From contig NZ_CP033040.1 in assembly GCF_004293625.1 (NCBI RefSeq), forward strand, positions 992,001 through 1,056,000: a DNA stretch of 64,000 nt, given 5' to 3'. The notes below the pieces were generated by a model. That model made no database searches. It was not told the origin of the DNA and saw nothing but the letters and a program-made list of their open reading frames with translations. Positions 55,795 to 64,000 of this stretch are shown in pieces. The position numbers and the translations under genes are program-made. The DNA comes from Thiomicrorhabdus indica (GTDB lineage Bacteria; Pseudomonadota; Gammaproteobacteria; Thiomicrospirales; Thiomicrospiraceae). Numbering within the stretch: position 1 is the first letter of the stretch; every line of letters starts with the position of its first letter.

Positions 55795-56280
55795 CTACTC
55801 GTATGGGTAGCCTGCATTTTTCCATGAAGGGAATCCAAGACGGTAGTAATAGACTTTTTGATAACCGTAGTCGACCAGTTTTTTTGCGGCATTCGCAGCA
55901 CGTTTGCATTTAATGGCATTGCAGTAAGTAACAACCGGTTCGTTGACATCCACCTGTTTAAGTAAATTTTCTTTATCAAATTCAGTTTTAATATTAATAT
56001 GCAGTGCCCCTGGGATGCGGCCTGCTTCCCAGTCACTGCTTTTTCGAGTGTCGATAAATTTAACGCCTTGTCGCCAGAGTTTTTTGGCTTCGTCTGGCGC
56101 AATTGTTGTGGCACCGGAGACGGTTTCTGGTGAGACGCCTTTGGCAGAAACAATTTGACTGAAAGCCATTAAAATGGCTAGAACGCTAACAGCTATAAAG
56201 GTTTTCGCAGCTATTGAGTTTTGAGATGAACTGGGGGGATTCAGTAGAATTTGAGCATCGAATTCTCGAATTGTTCTCAT
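55795..56280 (-). CDS. Exported rhodanese-domain protein
   Basis: 161 residues. A membrane/signal segment (about 25-46, ending IVSAKG) is followed by one rhodanese domain with FIDTRKSSDWEAGRIPGALHI and the active-site loop YCNAIKCKR (Cys120). It could bind or transfer sulfane sulfur in the periplasm, which suits a sulfur oxidiser. The long N-terminal stretch before the hydrophobic part is unusual for a signal peptide and may be a wrong start. Confidence 0.85.
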   Translation of the reverse strand: MRTIREFDAQILLNPPSSSQNSIAAKTFIAVSVLAILMAFSQIVSAKGVSPETVSGATTIAPDEAKKLWRQGVKFIDTRKSSDWEAGRIPGALHINIKTEFDKENLLKQVDVNEPVVTYCNAIKCKRAANAAKKLVDYGYQKVYYYRLGFPSWKNAGYPYE

Positions 56281-56476
56281 GAGGTATGACTCCGTCTAAA
56301 AGATTTCATTATTTTTATAATTTTTTCACGCTCAAATTTAACATCGGTAAGTGTTAAAAAACTTGCTTTGTGTCAAGAAGCTTCAAAGTTGGAAGTACGC
56401 CATAACTGAAGAGAAACTAATTTAAGTAGTTATGTTTATGTTGTTAATTTTTATACGTAATTTGTTGTGCTGTTAA

Positions 56477-57598
56477 ATGTTCAAACTCTCCGCGTTTTAT
56501 TTTTTCTATTTCACCTTATTAGGGGCTTTTTTACCTTATTTAGGGGTGTATCTCAGTTCCCTGAGTTTTTCGCCTGCTGAGATTGGGCAGTTAATGGCGG
56601 TGTTGATGATTACTAAAGTGATTGCGCCGAATATTTGGGGGATTTTTTCAGACTCTACCGGCCGGCCAGTTTTTTGGGTGCGTTTGGCACTGCTGTTTGC
56701 AACTTTAGGGGCAACAGGACTTGTGATATCTCAAAGCTATTGGGGCATTTTTGTCACTTTACTGCTATTAAGTTTTTTCTGGCATGCCTCTTTACCGCAA
56801 TTTGAGTCTTATACCTTTAAAACCTTGGGGTCTCAAAAACACCGTTATGGTCAAATTCGCCTTTGGGGATCAATTGGTTTTATTGCTGCTGTTTTGCTGT
56901 TAGGTCAGTGGTTTGATAATGCTGGACTTGAGAATTTTCCTTGGGTGATTGTTGGAATGTTTGTTGTGGTTTTGTTGAGCAGCTTTTTAAGTAGAGATCA
57001 ACAATTTGAAACCCATACCTCAGGTTTTGAAGAAAACTTTCTAAGTATTGTCAAACGGCCAGAAGTTTTAGCTTTGCTATCTGTGAGTTTTTTGGTGCAG
57101 GTTTCACATGGTGTTTATTACAGCTTTTTCACTATTCAGATGACAGAACTCGGTGTGAGTAAAACTGTCACCGCATGGTTATGGGCATTGGGTGTTATTG
57201 CCGAAATTGCGGTATTTTGGTGGATGGCTAAACTGTTTCAACGTTTTTCTGTTCGAGGGTTGATTTTACTGGCGATTGCTTTGACTGTTTTGCGCTGGGG
57301 AATTACAGGTTGGCTGGAAACTTCTTTTGCTTGGATTGTTTTTGCACAAGTACTGCATGCAGCGAGTTTTGGTTTGTTTCATGCCTGTGCGATTTACCTG
57401 ATTGATCAATACTTTACCGGCCGGCATCATGGTAAAGGGCAGGCTTTATTTGCGGCATCGAGTCACGGTTTGGGAGGTGCACTTGGCATGCTGATTGCCG
57501 GTTATGCTTGGCAAGCCGGCGGTGCAAGTTTGAGCTATAGCTTGATGGCTTTTTCCGCGATGTTAGCCGGCTTTATTGCTTGGCGTTGGGTGAAATAA
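56477..57598 (+). CDS. MFS transporter, 3-phenylpropionate permease-like (HcaT family)
   Basis: 373 residues, about 12 helices. YFFYFTLLGAFLPYLGVYLSSLSFSPAEIGQLMAV and GQIRLWGSIGFIAAVLLLGQW are typical of the PPP/HcaT branch. Substrate not predictable. Two variant palindromes (56658 and 57417) lie in it. Its stop is one base from that of the convergent ydbL. Confidence 0.85.
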   Translation: MFKLSAFYFFYFTLLGAFLPYLGVYLSSLSFSPAEIGQLMAVLMITKVIAPNIWGIFSDSTGRPVFWVRLALLFATLGATGLVISQSYWGIFVTLLLLSFFWHASLPQFESYTFKTLGSQKHRYGQIRLWGSIGFIAAVLLLGQWFDNAGLENFPWVIVGMFVVVLLSSFLSRDQQFETHTSGFEENFLSIVKRPEVLALLSVSFLVQVSHGVYYSFFTIQMTELGVSKTVTAWLWALGVIAEIAVFWWMAKLFQRFSVRGLILLAIALTVLRWGITGWLETSFAWIVFAQVLHAASFGLFHACAIYLIDQYFTGRHHGKGQALFAASSHGLGGALGMLIAGYAWQAGGASLSYSLMAFSAMLAGFIAWRWVK

Positions 57599-57599
57599 T

Positions 57600-57950
57600 T
57601 TATTTTTTCACCCATTGACCATTGATTTGAATGTATTGGCCTGGCGCGGTTTTTTGCAAAGCTTTTTTACCGGCCAGTATTTCAACTTGCTGTAAATCAA
57701 GCTGATTATCGGCCGCTAACTTTTGGTATTGCTGTTTACGAGCCTGATTAATGAGTGTCACAATTGATTGCGCATTTGCTTGGTTTTTGACGACTCCCAG
57801 ATAGCCATCTGGTTTTTCACCCACTAAACCTTGAGATTTTACCGTGCCAAGTTGAGACATTGCTTGCGATAAATTCATCGCAAAGCTGTTTTGACTGATT
57901 GCGAACAAAAAGCTGCTGAGCAAGACTGTTAATAATGTCATTTTTTTCAT
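57600..57950 (-). CDS. ydbL: YdbL family protein (DUF1318)
   Basis: 116 residues with signal peptide (ending NSFAM). MSQLGTVKSQGLVGEKPDGYLG is the family mark. It lies last in the ydbH-ynbE-ydbL order known from E. coli. In that organism YdbL modulates the YdbH-YnbE lipid bridge between the two membranes. Confidence 0.9.
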   Translation of the reverse strand: MKKMTLLTVLLSSFLFAISQNSFAMNLSQAMSQLGTVKSQGLVGEKPDGYLGVVKNQANAQSIVTLINQARKQQYQKLAADNQLDLQQVEILAGKKALQKTAPGQYIQINGQWVKK

Positions 57951-57985
57951 AAGTTCTCTCCCTAACTTTTGCCTATATCGTTTTT

Positions 57986-58195
57986 TTAAAATAGCCCGCT
58001 GGATTCACTAAACATGTTGTCGAGTTCTTTGTCGATTTTGATTAAGATTTCATGTTGAATTTTGACATTCAAATTGATGTTGATTGGTTCTTTGGGCAGT
58101 TCAACTTGAACCGCTGGGGTGCAAGCGGTTAGCAACATAAAACCTAACGCCATACTCAAGATAGAAAATAATGGAAATGATTTTTGGGTTTTCAT
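57986..58195 (-). CDS. ynbE: YnbE-like outer-membrane lipoprotein
   Basis: 69 residues. Signal peptide ends in the lipobox LLTAC (Cys25), followed by TPAVQVELPKEPININLNVKIQHEI, characteristic of YnbE. It is thought to form an outer-membrane beta-stack joined to YdbH. Confidence 0.9.
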   Translation of the reverse strand: MKTQKSFPLFSILSMALGFMLLTACTPAVQVELPKEPININLNVKIQHEILIKIDKELDNMFSESSGLF

Positions 58196-58300
58196 CTTAT
58201 AGATTCTCTCAATATTCAGATGATTGTTTTCACAATCGTTTGAAAAGTTTAGCAGAATTGACAGCAGCCGAGAGGGTTACGAAAAATTTTTCCTCCTCGT

Positions 58301-61300
58301 TTATTGAAGAGGCTTTAAACCACGCTCTTTTTGTAGTTTTTCTTGGATGCGCTGTTGAATAGTGCTATTGATTTGGTTGGTGATTTGCATACTGGTAATG
58401 AGTGCAGGTAAATCTTCTTCAATTTGTATATTGAGGTTCACCTGTCGCCCGTTTTCTACCTTAGGATTATTCCCTTCTAAACGCAGTTTCAGGCGTAGTT
58501 TTTGTTGTTCATCCAATGAAACTTGCGAGTCAAGAATTGTGTAATGAAAGTCTTCTAAAACTGTTAAAAGCGTTTCCATGCTTTTGTGAATTTGTTTAAG
58601 CCCCGCAGAGTTCGCTTGATATTGCAAAATACCTCCTGATTTCGAGGCAGAAATTTCGCCATTGGCAATTCGTAAAACCGATGTTTTTTGCGCTTGGTTT
58701 GTAAGGTTGAGTGAAAAAGGTAATTCGCCTTGTAAGCGTCCGGTTCCATAGAGTTCAGCCGTTGGGTATTGCAACAATAATGCTTGGAGGTTTACATTGT
58801 CTAAGTGAAGGTTGCCATGAATTTCTTTATCTAAATGAATGATTTTAGAGCCTAAATGGGCTTTGCCTTCAAATATTCCGACTTCGGCTTTTTGTAAAAT
58901 GATTTTAGTCGCTCGCCAGTTTTCTATAGGTGTTTGGGTTTGTGCAATAACATCGATTGGGCCGACAATTAAGCCGTGATTGAGTTGTTGAACTCGCAAT
59001 GCTGTTACGTCCGTATGAAGCTGAGCTTTTTCAAGTTGTAATTTGGCCGTCAAATCCAATTGCGAAAACGAAGTTTCATTATAAATCCCGTCTAAGCCGC
59101 TGAATTCGAGATGACTTTGTGCCTTGATTGCATCCAGTAAAGAAAAAGGCTTATCGGTTAACAAAACTTGAGGATTGAGGGTTAAGTTACCATTTGCGGA
59201 TAGCTTTCCAGAAGACAAGTTGAACAGCTTTGGCCAATTAACTAACGTTTTTTTGATTGGGTTGCCCGCCAAGAGATATTGGTCAGCCAAATTCCAATCA
59301 ATCGTGATTTCTTTTGGAGTCAGGTTGGCAAGATAGTCAGCACGAACGCCTGACGTATTTTGTAACTCACCTTTTAGTTTTATGAATTGAATTGCGTTAA
59401 TCGAGTCAGGCAAACCTTTGAAGGTAGACGATAACGTTCCTGTCGTCTGCCAACTTTGAGGTTTCAACTGTTGATGTGTAAGGGTACCAACATTGGTTTG
59501 GTATTGAACAGACAGTTTTTTTTCATGCTGATGATCGTTTTGTACTTGCAGTTGCTTCAAAGTGGTTGTGAGTTGTTGAAGTTTTAAATCTGCATTAATG
59601 TAATCTCCATCTAGGGTTAATGTTTGGGCGTTAAGGGATAAGCTGTCGGTAAGGTTTTTAAATTCTGGGATGTGTATATTTAGGTGGTTAATTTGTAACT
59701 GGTTAATCGCCAGAGAGTGCTGTTTTTGAATCAGCTTGGTGGAGGCAATGGCTTGATTTATTTGAATATCTCCACCCGTTAAATTAAGTTGGGCAGTTAG
59801 ATCGACATTGGCTCGAAGGTTTTTAAAGGCTATTTGAGGATTAAGTTTTAGTTTTGTATTGCTCAGCTTTATGTGTGCTTTCTCAACTGAAAGGCTTGGT
59901 GACTCTTCCAGTGAAATCAGGCCTTTGCCTTCTATACTCATGGATGAAGTGGACGTTTTTGTTTGCGGAAGCGAGTATAGATTCAGCTTAAAGGACAGTT
60001 GTTTTGAAGACTTTTGTTCAAACGATTGTTTACTATGAAGGGTGAGTCCGATAGTGTCAAATGTCCAGTTTTGCTCGACAAACCATTGTGGTTTGTTGAA
60101 ATCGGTTGCCACAGCATTTGCTTGAATGGAATAACTGGACACTTGATTATTATGAACCGTAACATTGCCTTTCAAACTTCCGCTTACAGAGGCAGCATTC
60201 GGCAGAGTCACGGGGCGATTTATTTGTGCTGAAAATTCTGTGGAAAGTTCACGCTGTGTTAAATCCTTAATGGACGCATTCAATAAGCTTGATAATGGAA
60301 TCTGGGTTTGCGTAGATAACTTAAATTCAGGTTTCTCAAGTGAAAAAGAACCGGCCGGTAAAAAAGGGGAAATTTGGGAGGCAAGTTGTTGAAGGTTTAT
60401 CTGGAATGGGCTCCATCGATGATACATATCAAATAATTTTTGCCAATCGTCCGAGAATGCATGCCGCAATTTATTCGCCGGATTGATTTCTGTGACTTGA
60501 GGAAAATCACTTAGAGTTTCCGTATCCACTTTTAGAGTCGTGAAGGTTGCATCGGACTGTGTTTGTGCTGAGACTTTAAGATTGATGGTTTTGGGATCGA
60601 CAAACTGACTATTGATTGAAAACTGTGAAGTATTCACAGGTTGTTTCAAAGGCAAGCGGAAGTCAGCCTCACTCCTTACCTGAAGGGTTGGATACTCAGT
60701 GTCATGTGCTTGCAACTTGATTGTTCCTGATAAAGTTTCGAGATTCAGTTTCGGCTGTATAGATAGTTTGGAAGAGATTTTGCACTGTTCGAGAGTGGAT
60801 GAAGGGCATGGCAGAAGGAAGGTAAGTTCTTGAATATCAATGTTTTTGGGAATCAGGTTGTACGTAGAGTTGTTTGAGAGCTCCATCAATTGCTGCTGTA
60901 TTGATTTGATGAGGGAGTTAATTGGAACGGGTTGCGCGTTGTTTGATGGAGTGAGCGGTTCCAATAGTTGAATCTGTAAGTGTTCGATATTGAGCTTTGA
61001 GATACCGGCATCCGATGTACGGTTTGGATGAACAAGGTTTTGAGCGGTTTTAAGCAGTGCTTCTGAGCTGGTAATTTTTAGACCATTAACGCGAATCTGA
61101 TAGTTTTTCTGGTAGCGCAATTTTAGCTGTTCCAGATAAATCTGATGCGGCTCAAATTTTGGAAACTGCCAATCTAAAATCTCTATTTCGAGGGCTTTGC
61201 TCTGTTGCTGAATGAGAGTATTTGACCAATAGATTGCTAATACCAGACTCAACATCACGAGTAGCAAAAGATAGACAGTGGTAAGGAGACAAAGCTTTAG

Positions 61301-61312
61301 AATCTTTCTCAT
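58301..61312 (-). CDS. ydbH: YdbH AsmA-like intermembrane lipid transport protein
   Basis: 1003 residues from ATG 61312. One N-terminal membrane helix (about 5-28), then a very long beta-rich periplasmic region with AsmA-like repeats, ending KLRLKLRLEGNNPKVENGRQVNLNIQIEEDL. YdbH, TamB and YhdP share the task of moving phospholipids to the outer membrane in E. coli. Length is greater than E. coli YdbH (about 880). Exact palindrome at 60350. Confidence 0.9.
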   Translation of the reverse strand: MRKILKLCLLTTVYLLLLVMLSLVLAIYWSNTLIQQQSKALEIEILDWQFPKFEPHQIYLEQLKLRYQKNYQIRVNGLKITSSEALLKTAQNLVHPNRTSDAGISKLNIEHLQIQLLEPLTPSNNAQPVPINSLIKSIQQQLMELSNNSTYNLIPKNIDIQELTFLLPCPSSTLEQCKISSKLSIQPKLNLETLSGTIKLQAHDTEYPTLQVRSEADFRLPLKQPVNTSQFSINSQFVDPKTINLKVSAQTQSDATFTTLKVDTETLSDFPQVTEINPANKLRHAFSDDWQKLFDMYHRWSPFQINLQQLASQISPFLPAGSFSLEKPEFKLSTQTQIPLSSLLNASIKDLTQRELSTEFSAQINRPVTLPNAASVSGSLKGNVTVHNNQVSSYSIQANAVATDFNKPQWFVEQNWTFDTIGLTLHSKQSFEQKSSKQLSFKLNLYSLPQTKTSTSSMSIEGKGLISLEESPSLSVEKAHIKLSNTKLKLNPQIAFKNLRANVDLTAQLNLTGGDIQINQAIASTKLIQKQHSLAINQLQINHLNIHIPEFKNLTDSLSLNAQTLTLDGDYINADLKLQQLTTTLKQLQVQNDHQHEKKLSVQYQTNVGTLTHQQLKPQSWQTTGTLSSTFKGLPDSINAIQFIKLKGELQNTSGVRADYLANLTPKEITIDWNLADQYLLAGNPIKKTLVNWPKLFNLSSGKLSANGNLTLNPQVLLTDKPFSLLDAIKAQSHLEFSGLDGIYNETSFSQLDLTAKLQLEKAQLHTDVTALRVQQLNHGLIVGPIDVIAQTQTPIENWRATKIILQKAEVGIFEGKAHLGSKIIHLDKEIHGNLHLDNVNLQALLLQYPTAELYGTGRLQGELPFSLNLTNQAQKTSVLRIANGEISASKSGGILQYQANSAGLKQIHKSMETLLTVLEDFHYTILDSQVSLDEQQKLRLKLRLEGNNPKVENGRQVNLNIQIEEDLPALITSMQITNQINSTIQQRIQEKLQKERGLKPLQ

Positions 61313-61447
61313 GGTCAAACATCTGTTTAAAATGACTCCTGAAGCTTTCGGAGTCTATTTGTAATGAACTGGCATAAAAATTTTAGTTAGACCTGAGTAT
61401 AATGCCTAGTACCAATAGATTAGAAGCGTTTATTTGAGAGGAAACTT

Positions 61448-61843
61448 ATGCGTTTATTACATACGATGTTACGAGTTGGCAATCTAGACCGTTCAATTGA
61501 GTTTTATACCAAAGTTCTTGGAATGGAGTTGCTTCGTAAAAAAGATTACCCGAAAGGTGAATTTACCTTAGCGTTTTTAGGCTATGGAAATGAAGAAGAA
61601 AACACGGTTTTGGAGTTAACCTATAACTGGGGCGTTGACTCTTATGATTTAGGCGCAGGTTATGGACACATTGCGATTGAAGTGGATGATGTCTATAAAG
61701 CAGCGGATGATGTCAAAGCGATGGGTGGAAAGATTCTGCGTGAAGCAGGACCTATGAACGCCGGTTCGACCATTATTGCCTTTGTGGAAGACCCAGATGG
61801 GTATCAAATTGAATTTATCGGTGCGGATCACGTCCGTACTTAA
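61448..61843 (+). CDS. gloA: Lactoylglutathione lyase (glyoxalase I)
   Basis: 131 residues. [47 protein letters not shown] and [29 protein letters not shown] contain the metal-binding His and Glu residues of Ni-type GloA. It converts the methylglyoxal-glutathione adduct to S-lactoylglutathione. Confidence 0.96.
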   Translation: MRLLHTMLRVGNLDRSIEFYTKVLGMELLRKKDYPKGEFTLAFLGYGNEEENTVLELTYNWGVDSYDLGAGYGHIAIEVDDVYKAADDVKAMGGKILREAGPMNAGSTIIAFVEDPDGYQIEFIGADHVRT

Positions 61844-61873
61844 TTTTTAGGTTTTTAGACGAAAGGAATAAAG

Positions 61874-62191
61874 ATGTCTGAATTTAATAATGTCACAGTG
61901 GTTCGTGAAGCCAATATTTATTTTGATGGGAAGGTGACGAGCCGTAAAGTGATTTTTGAAGATGGTTCTTACAAAACTCTTGGATTGATGATGCCGGGTG
62001 AATACGAGTTTGGTACCGAAGCGGCTGAAATTATGGAGTTTCTTGCAGGACATGTTGAGGTTTTGCTGCCTGGTCAAACTGATTGGCAAACAATCAAAGC
62101 AGGGGATAGCTTTGAAGTTCCAGCAAACTCTAAATTCGGCATTAAAGTGCTTGAAGTGTCTGATTACTGCTGTACCTATATTACAGAGTAA
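61874..62191 (+). CDS. ppnP: Pyrimidine/purine nucleoside phosphorylase
   Basis: 105 residues, small cupin. [51 protein letters not shown] and [24 protein letters not shown] match PpnP (YaiE/DUF1255). Splits nucleosides with phosphate. Follows gloA by 30 bp. Confidence 0.93.
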   Translation: MSEFNNVTVVREANIYFDGKVTSRKVIFEDGSYKTLGLMMPGEYEFGTEAAEIMEFLAGHVEVLLPGQTDWQTIKAGDSFEVPANSKFGIKVLEVSDYCCTYITE

Positions 62192-62207
62192 TTCTTCAGT
62201 GAAATTG

Positions 62208-62240
62208 TAGAGAACCTCTGATTCGATCAGAGGTTCTCTA
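62208..62240. terminator. Long hairpin after ppnP
   Basis: TAGAGAACCTCTGAT and its exact complement form a 15-bp stem around TCG. No T run follows on the plus strand (A6 does), so it may be a 3'-end stabiliser before the next terminator. Confidence 0.65.
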
Positions 62241-62285
62241 AAAAAGCGCCGAGTCAGGTTGTCTGATTCGGCGTTTTGCGTTTTA
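62241..62285. terminator. Bidirectional terminator
   Basis: GCGCCGA-TCAG and CTGA-TCGGCG stem with short loop; T-rich on the plus side, T6 on the minus side. Serves ppnP and the small membrane protein gene. Confidence 0.8.
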
Positions 62286-62293
62286 GCCGATGC

Positions 62294-62437
62294 TTATGGC
62301 ATTGGTCGATCTTGTTCTTTAATCTGTTTGTTTTGACGTTTTTTCTTCCACTTGAAATAAAAGTGAATGCCAAAGTGTGAAGCGACTAAAACGACAACTG
62401 CCACCATGCCAATGGTTCCAATGTGCTCAATCCACAT
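62294..62437 (-). CDS. 47-residue single-span membrane protein
   Basis: It begins MWIEHIGTIGMVAVVVLVAS, one membrane helix, then a basic tail (HFYFKWKKKRQNKQIKEQ). A GGAGGAG site lies five bases upstream of the ATG and a terminator lies after the stop, so it is likely real. Divergent from the SulP gene with a 91-bp gap. Unknown role. Confidence 0.65.
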   Translation of the reverse strand: MWIEHIGTIGMVAVVVLVASHFGIHFYFKWKKKRQNKQIKEQDRPMP

Positions 62438-62528
62438 AATACTCCTCCGTAAGTTTTTGATAGTTCGGTAATTCTAACGGCTTTTTGTTAGAATCAGCGC
62501 CAAAATTTTGATTGAATTAGGAGTTGTT

Positions 62529-64000
62529 ATGGAAACCACCCCCCCAAGCCAAGGATTTAATTGGCGAACCTATAAAAACGATACGCTGTCTGGTATTACA
62601 GTCGCTTTAGCGCTCGTGCCAGAAGCGGTCGCTTTTGCCTTTGTTGCTGGCGTTCATCCGTTGGTAGGGCTTTATGCCGCCGCTATTGTTGGAATGATTA
62701 CGGCAATTTTCGGTGGTCGTCCGGGAATGATTACCGCAGCGGCAGGTTCCTTGGCTGTTGTCATGATGCACTTAGTTATGGAGCATAGTGCTGCGTATCT
62801 GTTCTTGGCGGTGATTATGATGGGGGTGTTCCAGATAATTATCGGCATAATGAAATGGGGGCGGTTTATCCGAATGGTGCCCAGTTCAGTGATGCTTGGC
62901 TTTGTGAATGGTCTTGCGCTGATTATTTTGGTCGCTCAGTTTACGCAGTTTAAGGACGTTGATGGTAATTGGTTGAATGGCGATGCTATGACCATGATGG
63001 TGGCGATTATTGCAGCAACACTGGCGATTATTTACCTATTACCGAAAATCACTACCGCGGTTCCCTCTGCGTTGGCGGCAATCGTACTGGTTGCATTGGC
63101 GGTTGTGATGTTTGACATTAATGCGGTCACTGTTGGCGACCGAGCGGCGGTTTCTGGAACACTTGAATCATTGGTATACGGCGATGGGACTGAAGGTGGC
63201 TTCCAAGGGTTGAGCTGGTTTACAACCTTGCCAGAAGGTTTTTGGTCATTGGAAACGCTTTGGATTGTATTGCCTTATGCCATTATCTTAACGATTATTG
63301 GTTCAACCGAATCTTTATTGACCATGACATTGATTGATGACATCACAGAAACGCGTGGTAAAGCGAACAAAGAGTGTATTGCACTGGGTTCTGCAAACTG
63401 TGTTGCCGGTTCTTTTGGAACCATGGGGGGATGTGCGTTGATTGGTCAGTCGATGATTAACGTCAAATCCGGTGGGACTGGACGTTGGTCAGGAATTTCT
63501 GCTGCATTGGGGTTATTTGTCATTATTTTGGCGGCCGCACCTTTAATCGAAATGGTGCCAATCGGTGCCTTAGTTGGTTTGATGTTCTTTGTGGTCATTG
63601 CGACTTTTAACTGGTCGAGTTTGCAAATCATGCGTGGTATGACCAAAGCCGATGCCTTTGTTGTGGTTGTGGTAACAGTGCTGACTGTCATGTTTGACCT
63701 TGCTGTGGCGGTTATTGCTGGGGTGATTATCGCCGCATTGGTGTTTGCTTGGCAGCACGCACAGCGTATTTTTATTACTTCATCCACTGAAACCATTGAT
63801 GGTAAAGAGAGCAAAACCTACAACATTCAAGGTCCATTGTTCTTTGCTTCTGCCAAAAACTTTATTGATGCGTTTGATCCGAAAAACGACCCAGAATGTG
63901 TGCACATTGATTTTATGTATTCGCGAGTTTATGACCATTCGGGAGTGGAAGCGATTGAGAACCTGACGCAAAAATACAAATCGGCCGGTAAAAAATTGAC
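62529..64000 (+). CDS. SulP-family anion transporter, 3' end outside window
   Basis: 490 codons visible, no stop before the window end; ATG with TAGGAG upstream. About 12 helices: SGITVALALVPEAVAFAFVAGVHPLVGLYAA, PGMITAAAGSLAVVMM, PSSVMLGFVNGLALIILVAQF, GSANCVAGSFGTMGGCALIGQSMINVKSGGTGRWSG. A STAS-like part starts about residue 430 (GPLFFASAKNFID, ECVHIDFMYSRVYDHSG). Substrate could be sulfate or bicarbonate; SulP proteins are proposed inorganic-carbon transporters in related autotrophs. Confidence 0.92.
   Translation, partial: METTPPSQGFNWRTYKNDTLSGITVALALVPEAVAFAFVAGVHPLVGLYAAAIVGMITAIFGGRPGMITAAAGSLAVVMMHLVMEHSAAYLFLAVIMMGVFQIIIGIMKWGRFIRMVPSSVMLGFVNGLALIILVAQFTQFKDVDGNWLNGDAMTMMVAIIAATLAIIYLLPKITTAVPSALAAIVLVALAVVMFDINAVTVGDRAAVSGTLESLVYGDGTEGGFQGLSWFTTLPEGFWSLETLWIVLPYAIILTIIGSTESLLTMTLIDDITETRGKANKECIALGSANCVAGSFGTMGGCALIGQSMINVKSGGTGRWSGISAALGLFVIILAAAPLIEMVPIGALVGLMFFVVIATFNWSSLQIMRGMTKADAFVVVVVTVLTVMFDLAVAVIAGVIIAALVFAWQHAQRIFITSSTETIDGKESKTYNIQGPLFFASAKNFIDAFDPKNDPECVHIDFMYSRVYDHSGVEAIENLTQKYKSAGKKL

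Overview
The window looks like a chromosome segment of a sulfur-oxidising gammaproteobacterium of the Thiomicrospira / Hydrogenovibrio / Thiomicrorhabdus type. This is inferred from content, not proved. The evidence is a flavocytochrome-c sulfide dehydrogenase-like flavoprotein among c-type cytochromes, a periplasmic alpha-carbonic anhydrase, a SulP anion transporter, and the gammaproteobacterial order thrS-infC-rpmI-rplT-pheS-pheT-ihfA-merR-type regulator. Base composition is moderately AT-rich. No rRNA, CRISPR array, prophage or complete insertion sequence was seen; one tRNA (Pro, GGG) is present.

Layout. 1-4.5 kb: accessory DNA with a 5'-truncated nuclease-like gene, an integron attC-like site, a YjaB-like acetyltransferase cassette, a coupled three-gene operon of unknown envelope proteins and an ORF fragment. 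4.6-14.5 kb: cold-shock protein, SpoIIAA-like protein, an unlinked trpB, a lipoprotein, a NifX-like protein, a lysine-rich histone-like protein, small unknown genes, a P3A-type H+-ATPase and a serA-like gene. 14.6-19.8 kb (minus strand): an operon for a cytochrome bd-like two-subunit complex with a fused c-haem domain, a monohaem cytochrome c, an FCSD flavoprotein, a dihaem cytochrome c and a 31-residue membrane peptide. 20.3-22.2 kb: a methyltransferase and a kinase-fold protein. 22.2-26.4 kb (minus): a TPP-riboswitch operon with a TonB-dependent receptor, two YkoF-like small proteins, an unexplained methyltransferase and a PnuC/PnuT-type transporter. 26.5-35.5 kb: an HDOD protein and the thrS-to-tRNA-Pro housekeeping block. 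35.6-49.5 kb: the ybbP-ybbA/tesA locus, two tandem HDOD genes, lon, mogA, prmB, alpha-carbonic anhydrase, a thioesterase and aroC. 49.9-53.1 kb: a small unknown locus in which an exported protein with a double-glycine-type leader faces a beta-barrel gene and a stand-alone exported C39 peptidase. 53.3-64 kb: a chemoreceptor, a rhodanese, an MFS transporter, ydbH-ynbE-ydbL, gloA, ppnP, a small membrane protein and a truncated SulP transporter.

The most striking genome-scale signal is the 10-bp palindrome ACCGGCCGGT. I find 22 exact copies, plus 7 one- or two-base variants keeping the CCGGCCGG core, from 5.2 kb to 60.4 kb and none in the first 5.2 kb. Assuming about 43% G+C, chance predicts well under one copy. 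Copies lie both inside genes and in gaps, and several sit in gaps between convergent genes.

The best candidates for undescribed biology are the C39 peptidase locus at about 50.6-53.1 kb, the bd-like/FCSD cytochrome operon with its 31-residue peptide, the iterated palindrome, and the methyltransferase inside the thiamine operon. Start codons were moved from the longest possible ORF wherever a ribosome binding site, a signal peptide or family length favoured another start; each entry says so.
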